A stretch of DNA of 64,000 nucleotides, from the NCBI GenBank assembly GCA_038147195.1, contig JAYQTB010000004.1:186001-250000 (forward strand), read 5' to 3'. The notes beneath the pieces are model-generated. The model saw only the letters and a list, made by a program, of their open reading frames with translations, had not been told where the DNA came from and did not search any database. Below, piece after piece: positions 1 through 7,252 of this stretch (position 1 is its first letter; every line of letters starts with the position of its first letter). This DNA comes from Eutrophocola salsuginis (GTDB lineage Bacteria > Pseudomonadota > Gammaproteobacteria > Pseudomonadales > Pseudohongiellaceae). The position numbers and the translations under genes were made by a program.

Positions 1-458
1 ACATATTCGTCTTCCCAGGAGCCGAAGCTCAGCCACTGTATCTGGCGACGATCGGCATTGTTGCCATAGTTCATCCAGTAGGTGATCGCCTTGGCGGTGT
101 CCCCTTCCACCTTGATGACCTGGTTGGTGATGAGGTGGCGTACTGTGGACGGCCACTCCTTGCCATCGGGTGTCTCGGCAGGCTGGAAGCCCATGGTTCG
201 CAGGTCGTAGGTCCCGGCAGCCATGAATTCACGTATCGCCTCGCGGCCGTCAACGATGCCGCGGGCCCAGTCCAGTTTACCGTCCGGTGCGAACACGGCC
301 GCGTAGCCATCGGCATCGAAGTAGTCCATGGCCAGCACGTAGCGGTGCTGGAGGTCGATGATGGCGGCGCGGTCTTCTGCATAACCGTCCGGGTAGGTTT
401 CCGCTGTCGCGCAATTGAAGAAAAGTGCCGCGGCAACTAAGCTCAGCATTCGTTTCAT
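1..458 (-). CDS. SnoaL-like (NTF2-fold) exported protein, partial
   Basis: Only the first ~152 codons are visible; the gene runs off the left edge. The start at 458 follows a GAGGGGGA ribosome binding site and opens a short Sec signal peptide ending near CATA-ET. The mature part has the pattern of a SnoaL-like/nuclear transport factor 2 cone fold: an early LQHRYVLAMDYFDADGYA helix, then FAPDGKLDW, then GREAIREFM, and a later VRHLITNQVIKVEGD strand pair. Such proteins bind small hydrophobic ligands or act as isomerases, hydratases or simple scaffolds; nothing visible fixes the substrate. It is transcribed away from the haem-motif protein at 672. The fold is fairly sure, the function unknown. 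Confidence 0.7.
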   Translation of the reverse strand, partial: MKRMLSLVAAALFFNCATAETYPDGYAEDRAAIIDLQHRYVLAMDYFDADGYAAVFAPDGKLDWARGIVDGREAIREFMAAGTYDLRTMGFQPAETPDGKEWPSTVRHLITNQVIKVEGDTAKAITYWMNYGNNADRRQIQWLSFGSWEDEY

Positions 459-671
459 GGTATCCCCCTCTTGGTATTCAAAAGCTACAGGTGTAACCAT
501 TGTATGTTGCTTTGGACCATTCCTGATACACCTGGTCCTGTATTGCAGTACACGATCCACTGTGGCTCTGAAGGAGCGGCAGACGGCATGGACAGCCCCG
601 CCTACGAGGGCTATTCTTGTTCAAACAATAAGTCTCAAAATAAAACTGTAACAAAAGTTCCGGGGAAAGAC

Positions 672-2837
672 ATGAAAACACCGAATCTCGTCCTATTATG
701 CCTGCTTGCACTCAGCACATCGCTTTTCGCGCAGGCGCCGATGAAACCCGGCGCCGAGCGCGCCTGGCCGGAAGGCTATATCACCGGCCGTGTAACCAGC
801 AGCAATGGCCCTGAAGCCGGCGTGTGGGTTATCGCGGAGACCCACGAAACCAACACACCTTACATCAAGATTGTCGTCACCGACGACGACGGCCGTTACG
901 CACTGCCGCAGATGCCCGAGGCGACCTATGATGTGTGGGTGCGAGGCTACGGCTTGGTGGACTCCGAGCCGGTTGAAGGGCGTCCCGGTGATCGCGATCT
1001 CGACCTGACCGCCGTTATCGCCTCGACACCCCAGGAAGCGGCCATGGTGTATCCGCCGGATTATTGGTTCGCGATGCTGGAAATCCCGACCGAAGACATG
1101 TTTCCTGGTACCGGCCCGGAGGGTAATGGGTTCGCCACAGATATTGAGACGCAGAAAGAATGGGTCCACGAATACAAGGCCCGTTGCCATTTCTGTCACC
1201 AGCAGGGAAGCCAGATCACCCGTACGCTGGATCATATGGATTCGCTCGGTTTCGATTCCCACGAGGAAGCCTGGGATTACCGCTTGCAGCTCGGTGTGCG
1301 CGGAGGTGGGATGTACGGTTCCTTCGTTGGTCTCGGTCGTGAAGGGATGCTAAAAATTCTGGCCAACTGGACACGTGGTATCGAAAACGGCCTCGTGCCA
1401 CCGGAAGCACCGCCGCGCCCGCAAGGCACAGAGCGCAACGTCGTAGTGACCCTGCGTGATATTGGCGGCGATCACGATTTTATGCACGACGAGATCGCCA
1501 GCGACAAGCGCAATCCCAACGTCAACGCCATGGGGCCTATTTATGCTGTATCCGCCGGGCACGGTACCCTGGAAGTGGTAGATCCCATCACCAACGACAA
1601 CTACAAGATCACTATCCCGACTCGCGAGGACCCGCGTGAAGTGCGCAGCCGCTTCCCGCCGCCAGGCCGGCCGTCCAACTTCTGGGGCAACGAACACATC
1701 TGGGGCCTGGAAAATCCGTCCGATCCGCATAATCCCATGATGGATGAACTGGGCCGCGTGTGGATGACCTCGAAGATCCGCAACGACCAGCCAGACTGGT
1801 GCCAGAACCGCGGCGACATCAGCAATAAGTTCGCCGAGTACTATCCGCTCACCCGCAGTGGCCGCCAGGCTTCCGTGTACGATCCGTCGACCGGCGAGTT
1901 CGGCCTGATCGACACCTGCTTCGCCACCCATCACCTGCAGTTCGCCAACAACCCGGAACGCACGCTGTACTTCAATGAGTTGTCCGGACCGATGTTCGGC
2001 TGGGTCGACACCGCCACCTGGGATCTTACTGGTGACGAGATCGCCTCGCAGGGCTGGTGTCCGCAGGTCATCGACACCAACGGCGACGGCAAAATTACCA
2101 AGCCGTGGAATGCATATGACGAGGAGAACCCGGACCCGGCGCTGGACACCGAGGTGCGCAAGAACCTGTACTCGGTGATTCCCGATCCGAATGACGGCGA
2201 CGTGGTTTGGGGCGCCTCGGAATCCTTCCCAGGTTACCTCGTGCGCCTCGACCGCGGCGACAACCCGCCGGAAACCTGTATATCTGAAGTGTATGAAGTG
2301 GCAGATCCGGGCACCGACCCGCGCGGTATCGATATCGACACCAACGGCGTGGTGTGGACGGCGCTTGCCGCTAGCAGTCATTTCGCCCGCTTTGATCGCA
2401 ATGCGTGTCCGGTTCTGAACGGTCCTGGCACCGAACTCGGCACTCACTGCGAAGGCGGCTGGACCCTGTGGAAGACTGACGGCCCGACCTATCCCGGCAC
2501 GGACATTCCCGCCGACTTCCATTACTTCGGCTGGGTCGACCAGTTTGACGTGGTGGGCTTTGGGGCGAACACGCCGATCATCACCGGTTCGAATTCTGAT
2601 TCGCTGATCGCGCTCGATCCTGACAATGGTGAATGGACCCGCATGCGCGTGCCGTATCCACTGGGCTTCTATCAGCGCGGGCTGGATGGCCGCATCGACG
2701 ATCCCGATGCTGGCTGGAAGGGGCGCTCACTTTGGGCCAACTACGGTACACATCTCGTGTGGCATATCGAGGGTGGCAAGGGTACCAAGGGCAAGATCGT
2801 GCAGTTCCAGGTCAGACCCGACCCGCTCGCACACTAA
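672..2837 (+). CDS. Exported carboxypeptidase-regulatory-like / Vgb-like propeller protein with a CXXCH haem motif
   Basis: A 721-residue exported protein. The frame is open from 471, but the start at 672 gives a clean Sec signal peptide (MKTPNLVLLCLLALSTSLFA) and is preferred. Residues ~33-110 form a carboxypeptidase regulatory-like (transthyretin-type) beta domain (YITGRVTSSNGPEAGVWV, DDDGRYALPQMP). A single CHFCH motif near residue 172, with flanking KARCHFCHQQGSQITRTL, looks like a covalent haem c site. The remaining ~450 residues have repeated acidic and GxDxxGxVW-like segments (RGIDIDTNGVVWTAL, MDELGRVWM) as in virginiamycin B lyase/SMP-30 type beta-propellers. Likely a periplasmic protein with a redox or sugar/aromatic-compound role; the substrate is not deducible. 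It stands alone and ends just before a strong hairpin terminator. Confidence 0.75.
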   Translation: MKTPNLVLLCLLALSTSLFAQAPMKPGAERAWPEGYITGRVTSSNGPEAGVWVIAETHETNTPYIKIVVTDDDGRYALPQMPEATYDVWVRGYGLVDSEPVEGRPGDRDLDLTAVIASTPQEAAMVYPPDYWFAMLEIPTEDMFPGTGPEGNGFATDIETQKEWVHEYKARCHFCHQQGSQITRTLDHMDSLGFDSHEEAWDYRLQLGVRGGGMYGSFVGLGREGMLKILANWTRGIENGLVPPEAPPRPQGTERNVVVTLRDIGGDHDFMHDEIASDKRNPNVNAMGPIYAVSAGHGTLEVVDPITNDNYKITIPTREDPREVRSRFPPPGRPSNFWGNEHIWGLENPSDPHNPMMDELGRVWMTSKIRNDQPDWCQNRGDISNKFAEYYPLTRSGRQASVYDPSTGEFGLIDTCFATHHLQFANNPERTLYFNELSGPMFGWVDTATWDLTGDEIASQGWCPQVIDTNGDGKITKPWNAYDEENPDPALDTEVRKNLYSVIPDPNDGDVVWGASESFPGYLVRLDRGDNPPETCISEVYEVADPGTDPRGIDIDTNGVVWTALAASSHFARFDRNACPVLNGPGTELGTHCEGGWTLWKTDGPTYPGTDIPADFHYFGWVDQFDVVGFGANTPIITGSNSDSLIALDPDNGEWTRMRVPYPLGFYQRGLDGRIDDPDAGWKGRSLWANYGTHLVWHIEGGKGTKGKIVQFQVRPDPLAH

Positions 2838-2862
2838 CATATGTACGAAAAAAGGGTAAAAG

Positions 2863-2890
2863 AAAAGGTCGCCATAGTGCGACCTTTTTT
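2863..2890. terminator. Bidirectional Rho-independent terminator
   Basis: A 10-bp stem (AAAAGGTCGC / GCGACCTTTT) with a six-base loop sits between the convergent propeller gene and copB. A T-run follows on the + strand and the A-run at its left serves the - strand, so it can end both transcripts. Confidence 0.85.
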
Positions 2891-2922
2891 ATGGATACGA
2901 ACGGCAAATCTGCTCGATGCGA

Positions 2923-3681
2923 TCAATACCAGGTTCTCAGACCAATAACAATTGATGTTTCGCTGGTGTTCTGCTTGGCGGTCTGCATTATGCTGCCTTC
3001 GTCGCCCCAGGTCTTTTTCCATGCAACGCCGATATAAGGCGCGATCTCGCGGCGAAATTCATAGCGCAGGCGCAATCCAAATTCTCCGGTGTGCATGCGC
3101 TGCCCAAAACTGGCTTCGGAGACATTGCTGAAATCGTAATTAAGTTCAACTCGCGGTTGTAGGATAAGGCGTTGGGAAAAACGCAGTTCGTATTCGGCCT
3201 CCAGGCGGGCGCTTGCATTGCCGTCGTCGCTGAGGAAGGCGGCGGCGTCCACCTCGAACCAGTAGGGCGCCAGTCCCATCAGGCCAATGACGGCGTAATT
3301 GCGGCTGGTATCCTCGAAGTCGTGGCGCCAGCCAACCTGAACATCCCAGTAAGGCGCTATGGCATGGCTCCAAAGGGCTTGTAGTTCCAAGTCTTTCGTG
3401 TCGTTGGTCTCACTTTCGTACAAACCTTCTGTTTTCAACCAAAGCTTGTTGATGTCATAACCTACCCAGCCCTGGGCTTCCCAGACCAAGCTACTTTCAC
3501 CGTCATGCACCTGGTTTTCGAGACGTTCGCCGATAACAAGGTAGTTGAGGGAGTCGCCATGCATATGCAGCAGGTGATCCTTGGCCTGGGCCATGGCAGC
3601 AGGATCATGCACATCTTGCGCCGCGCAAGCCCCCGCGGCGTTTGCCGCCAGCAAGCAAAAGATCCTCCGCAAAGGGTTCAT
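2923..3681 (-). CDS. copB: Copper resistance protein B, outer-membrane beta-barrel
   Basis: CopB/PcoB family, an outer-membrane beta-barrel that works with the periplasmic oxidase CopA in copper tolerance. The 252 residues begin with a signal peptide ending near CAAQ. The family barrel signature is visible: WEAQGWVGYDINKLWLKTEG, VQVGWRHDFEDTSRNYAVIG, LRLRYEFRREIAPYIGVAW, and a terminal aromatic (TWY). The Met/His-rich N-terminal stretch of many CopB proteins is very short here (HDPAAMAQAKDHLLHMHGD). The start codon overlaps the copA stop by 4 bp (ATGA), so the two genes are translationally coupled, copA first. The gene ends against the shared terminator at 2863-2890. Confidence 0.92.
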   Translation of the reverse strand: MNPLRRIFCLLAANAAGACAAQDVHDPAAMAQAKDHLLHMHGDSLNYLVIGERLENQVHDGESSLVWEAQGWVGYDINKLWLKTEGLYESETNDTKDLELQALWSHAIAPYWDVQVGWRHDFEDTSRNYAVIGLMGLAPYWFEVDAAAFLSDDGNASARLEAEYELRFSQRLILQPRVELNYDFSNVSEASFGQRMHTGEFGLRLRYEFRREIAPYIGVAWKKTWGDEGSIMQTAKQNTSETSIVIGLRTWY

Positions 3682-5675
3682 GATATTTGTTCATGGACAC
3701 GCACCACGCGCATCATGCCAGCATGCATGTGGTAGAGCAGATGGCAATGGAACGCCCAGTCACCCGGAACATCTGCCGTGATGTCGACGCTCATTTTCTC
3801 GCCTGGCTTGATAACGATGGTGTGCTTCCTGGGCTTGTGCGTTTCGCTGCCCGTCACCACCTCGAAGAACATGCCGTGCAGATGTATCGGGTGGGGCATC
3901 ATGGTGTCGTTCACCATGGTCAGGCGCAGGCGTTCACCTTGATGGAACATGATTGGTTCCCTTACTTCAGAAAATTTAATACCGTCAAAGGACCACATGT
4001 AGCGTTCCATGTTGCTGGTCAGGTGCAGTTCTAGCCCCCGGGAGGGTGCCCGCAGATCCGGGTTTGGCGAAAGGCTTTCTAGGTCAGTGTAGACCAGCAC
4101 GCGATGCGGCTCGTTTTCCAGGCCGAGCGGGCGCTCGTGCAGGCGGTTGACCGGATTCATGGCGACATTGACAACACCCGGACCCATAGGGTGGTTGTGC
4201 ACCTGCATGGGTACCTCATCCATAGTGACAAGGTTCATGGCGGCGTGATCGGTGGACGAGGCCCTCGTGGCCGGTTGCTCCTTGACAGTATGATTCATAG
4301 AGCTGTGGTTCATTGCCGCGTGATCTTTGGAAGGCTCCTCCATGACAGAATGATCCATGCCCTCATGATTCATGTGCATGGGTACCTCATCCATAGTGAC
4401 AAGGTTCATGGCGGCGTGATCGGTGGACGAGGCCCTCGTGGCCGGTTGCTCCTTGACAGTATGATTCATAGAGCTGTGGTTCATTGCCGCGTGATCTTTG
4501 GAAGGCTCCTCCATGACAGAATGATCCATGCCCTCATGATTCATGATGCCGTGATCCATGCCCCCCATGCCCATGTCCTTCATCGTCAGGGTTGGGCGCG
4601 GGCGCCGTGGGGGTATAGGTGCACGCACGCCTTCCTTTGTTGCCAGCGTGGCGGCGGCGTAACCCGAGCGGTCGTTGGTCTCGCACATGATGGTGAAAGT
4701 TTGATCGGCGTCGGGCTGCACGATCACGTCGAAGGTCTCCGCCGTTCCAATCTGAAATTCGTCGGTGGTGACCGGTTTGACATTCATACCGTCAGCGGAC
4801 ACCACTGTCATAGGCAGGCCGGGGATGCGCACATTGAAAATACTCATGGCAGAGGCATTAATAAATCGCAGCCGTATTTTTTCACTTGGCTGAAACAGGG
4901 CTGTCCAATTTTCCTCCGGACTGTGGCCGTTGACTAGGTAGGTATAGGTGGAACTTGTGACATCTGACAAGTCGGTCGGGCTCATGCGCATATCGCCCCA
5001 CACGAGGCGGTCTTCCCATGCGGCATCAAACCCCCGTTTGTCGATATCATTGAAAAACTCCCGCAGCGTGCGCTGTTGGAAGTTGTAATTGTCGCTCATC
5101 TTTTTCAGTTTCGAGAAAACCCGGTGTGGGTTCTCAAAGGTCCAGTCCGAAAGCATCACCACGTGTTCGCGATCATAATCCACGGGATCCATGTCTGCCG
5201 CGTCGATGATGATTGGCCCGTAGTGACCGATCTGTTCCTGCAGGCCGCTGTGGCTGTGGTACCAGTAAGTGCCAGCTTGTTTCACGGGGAATCTGTAAGT
5301 GAACTCACTCTCCGCAGATATTCCCGGAAAGCTGACGCCAGGGACGCCGTCCATCTGGTAGGGCAGCAGCAGGCCGTGCCAGTGGATGGAGGTGGTCTCG
5401 TCTAGTCGATTTATGACGCGCAAGGTTACGTCATCACCCTCGCGCCAGCGCAACAGGGGCGCCGGGAACTGCCCGTTCAAGGTAATATGGGATGCCGCTT
5501 TACCCGCGACATGTGATCTCGCCCGATCGACGGTCAGGGCAAATTCTCGGCCTGCAAGCATGCCTGGCAGCACCACTTCACGGCGGGCAGATTGTGCCCA
5601 GGCGGGCAGCATGCCCTGCGCAAGCAGGCCGGTGCCCAGCAGTAAACCGTGATGTAAGAAGTGGCGGCGTTTCAA
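3678..5675 (-). CDS. copA: Copper resistance multicopper oxidase CopA
   Basis: Periplasmic multicopper oxidase of the CopA/PcoA family (665 aa), thought to oxidise Cu(I) and bind copper. It starts with a twin-arginine-like signal (MKRRHFLHHG...). All four copper-binding blocks are visible: HWHG at ~98-101, WYHSHSG at ~138-144, HPIHLHG at ~595-601 and HCHLLYHMHAGMM at ~643-655. Between the second and third cupredoxin domains lies a Met/His-rich linker (~365-500) with many MDHxxMNH units; part of it is a perfect 57-residue tandem duplication. A short AGG ribosome binding site precedes the start. First gene of the copAB operon. Family assignment is firm; the enlarged linker probably raises copper-binding capacity (inference). 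Confidence 0.95.
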   Translation of the reverse strand: MKRRHFLHHGLLLGTGLLAQGMLPAWAQSARREVVLPGMLAGREFALTVDRARSHVAGKAASHITLNGQFPAPLLRWREGDDVTLRVINRLDETTSIHWHGLLLPYQMDGVPGVSFPGISAESEFTYRFPVKQAGTYWYHSHSGLQEQIGHYGPIIIDAADMDPVDYDREHVVMLSDWTFENPHRVFSKLKKMSDNYNFQQRTLREFFNDIDKRGFDAAWEDRLVWGDMRMSPTDLSDVTSSTYTYLVNGHSPEENWTALFQPSEKIRLRFINASAMSIFNVRIPGLPMTVVSADGMNVKPVTTDEFQIGTAETFDVIVQPDADQTFTIMCETNDRSGYAAATLATKEGVRAPIPPRRPRPTLTMKDMGMGGMDHGIMNHEGMDHSVMEEPSKDHAAMNHSSMNHTVKEQPATRASSTDHAAMNLVTMDEVPMHMNHEGMDHSVMEEPSKDHAAMNHSSMNHTVKEQPATRASSTDHAAMNLVTMDEVPMQVHNHPMGPGVVNVAMNPVNRLHERPLGLENEPHRVLVYTDLESLSPNPDLRAPSRGLELHLTSNMERYMWSFDGIKFSEVREPIMFHQGERLRLTMVNDTMMPHPIHLHGMFFEVVTGSETHKPRKHTIVIKPGEKMSVDITADVPGDWAFHCHLLYHMHAGMMRVVRVHEQIS
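4204..4545. repeat. Perfect 171-bp tandem duplication inside copA
   Basis: Two head-to-tail copies of 171 bp (4204-4374 and 4375-4545) read as identical base for base. The unit is 57 codons, so the frame is kept and CopA carries two identical Met/His-rich blocks. No divergence is seen between the copies, even at third positions, which points to a recent event or ongoing homogenisation. Confidence 0.95.
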
Positions 5676-6040
5676 TGTGAACCTTAGACTTTCAAATTTA
5701 CTTTATACAAATCAGAATAAACCTTTTGGAGGTGTTTGAGTAGATCAAAGAGCCGGTGCGTTAATATGTTGATAGACAAGTAATGTACGCTAAAAACCCT
5801 AATATAGATCAAAAGCCAATGCGAGTTTTACGTGCAAATATCGAGCAAGCGAGTTACTTTACTGATGTGCTACAACAGGTGCCGGCCGCCAAGCTGGTAG
5901 TGTAGAAAGTTGAAGACGCCATCCACAAAAGCCACAGCAAAACTTGATTAGCATCAAGAATTGTGCTGCTTTTCCATTTGGATTGCAGAGTCCCTTGGGC
6001 AGTTACAATACGTAAACCACGACAATCACGATAGATCATT
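5676..6040. other. Intergenic region between divergent copA and the 6041 gene
   Basis: An AT-richer 365-bp spacer between divergent genes, so it must hold both promoters. A TATAAA element on the - strand about 25 bp upstream of copA is a plausible -10 for copAB, but I cannot place a convincing -35 or a copper-regulator box. The one clear site is the FNR-type palindrome at 5944-5957. Three AGATCAAA-like words (near 5753, 5807 and 6033) recur without an obvious meaning. No RNA gene or small ORF could be supported. Confidence 0.5.
5944..5957. promoter_or_regulatory. FNR/ANR-type palindrome TTGAT-N4-ATCAA
   Basis: TTGATTAGCATCAA matches the FNR/ANR consensus at all ten fixed positions. It lies 84 bp upstream of the 6041 start codon, a distance that allows a class II (-41.5) arrangement. 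FNR-type regulators respond to oxygen limitation; which regulator binds here is inferred. Confidence 0.6.
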
Positions 6041-7156
6041 TTGAATACAATCTGGTATGAGCGTCTTTTACTTGCCACCTGCGCAATGAGCGCTGTCTTG
6101 TGCTGCCAATTGCCGCTGGCAGCTGACAATACCCTTCCAGATAAAGCGATATGGTCTAGGAACATCGGGCAATCCGGCATGCGCCGGATTTTTGCTACGG
6201 GTGGTGAACTGGGTGAACTGATCAATCGCCAAGTTAGTTACCAGGTATCCCAGCGATTGAATGCATCTTCACCCAGGCCGGGATTACCCGATGCCACTCA
6301 TACGCACATCGACGGCTATGTCGCCCAGGTCGACAGCCTGTTGCCTTTCAATCCGGGACCCGAGCTGCCCGTCTCCGCGAGGATCCTGGCGCGGTCCGCC
6401 AAGCGCTTTGAGAAAGACAAGGTGCACAGCCGCAACGACCGGCTCGACCTGGGCATACTCTTCGCACCGTCCGTGAACAGTTTTGTCACCGTGGGCGTGG
6501 CGATGGAGAACACTCGGGTTGATCTCAAGTTTATCGACGGCGAAACTAGCGGTTTCGCCATGGGGCCGCGTCTCGATGCCGGCTTAAAATTTAATGATGT
6601 GCTAGCCATGATCGTGCGCATGGAAGATCTTGTGTTTCGTGGAGACAACCATGTCAGGGTGCCTACGCCCGGCGGATTGCTGGCTGTGTCGCGAGACGTG
6701 GAAAACCACCGCAGTTTTGTTCAGGTTGAAAACATCGCCCGCTTCACGCGGGCCCAGCTAGACTGGCTGCCGGCAGGCATGCAGCTGGGTGGCATGGCCG
6801 GTGTGCACTACCTAGATACCTGGCACGAAAGTCAGGTGGACAGCCTAGGAAGAGTCGTAATTGAGCCCTTCGGCTTACATGAAAGGCTCGGTATTTTCAG
6901 GACCGGTGTGTACCTAGCCACAAACCTGGGCAACAGCGGGCGCTGGAATACCTATGGCGAGCTGTTGTGGGACAACGAATTCGACACCAACATGCATACC
7001 CTCATCGATGAACGGAATTCGTATCTAATGCGTTTATCCTTCGCCTATGTCCCCGGTCCTGGCAAACGCCTGTCCTTGGAATACCAGGGATCGTGGAATG
7101 CTGACGGTACCCGCAAGCGCAACAATATGGTCATCAGTGCGGTACTAGATTTCTGA
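6041..7156 (+). CDS. Exported, probable outer-membrane beta-barrel protein of unknown function
   Basis: No family recognised. The 371-residue product has an N-terminal signal peptide (core LLLATCAMSAVLC, cleavage near LPLAA-DN). The rest alternates polar and aromatic residues (FVTVGVAMENTRVDLKFIDG, LMRLSFAYVPGPG, LSLEYQGSWNADG) and ends in VISAVLDF; a terminal Phe is the usual BamA recognition residue of outer-membrane barrels. Residues ~120-371 look like about twelve strands, similar in outline to autotransporter translocator or porin-like domains. The start used is TTG at 6041, because the only in-frame ATG (6086) would cut the signal peptide; no strong ribosome binding site is seen, so the start is uncertain. 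An FNR-type palindrome lies upstream. Confidence 0.6.
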   Translation: MNTIWYERLLLATCAMSAVLCCQLPLAADNTLPDKAIWSRNIGQSGMRRIFATGGELGELINRQVSYQVSQRLNASSPRPGLPDATHTHIDGYVAQVDSLLPFNPGPELPVSARILARSAKRFEKDKVHSRNDRLDLGILFAPSVNSFVTVGVAMENTRVDLKFIDGETSGFAMGPRLDAGLKFNDVLAMIVRMEDLVFRGDNHVRVPTPGGLLAVSRDVENHRSFVQVENIARFTRAQLDWLPAGMQLGGMAGVHYLDTWHESQVDSLGRVVIEPFGLHERLGIFRTGVYLATNLGNSGRWNTYGELLWDNEFDTNMHTLIDERNSYLMRLSFAYVPGPGKRLSLEYQGSWNADGTRKRNNMVISAVLDF

Positions 7157-7252
7157 ACTTCCTGAGCAGGGGGCAGGAGTGCCTAGGCGATGCTGTGGTA
7201 CTGTGAAACGCGCGAGTTCAAAATTAATTCAATTCGGCCGGGCAGAGATTTC

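Noticed and set aside
1350..2522. 390-codon open frame on the - strand
   Set aside because: Fully antisense to the propeller gene, with no start signal or family features.
4104..4937. 277-codon open frame on the + strand with repeated blocks
   Set aside because: Its repeats are the mirror of the copA tandem duplication; no ribosome binding site or domain.
5746..5758. TTGAGTAGATCAA, similar to an FNR box
   Set aside because: One base too short between half sites (13 instead of 14) and with a mismatch.
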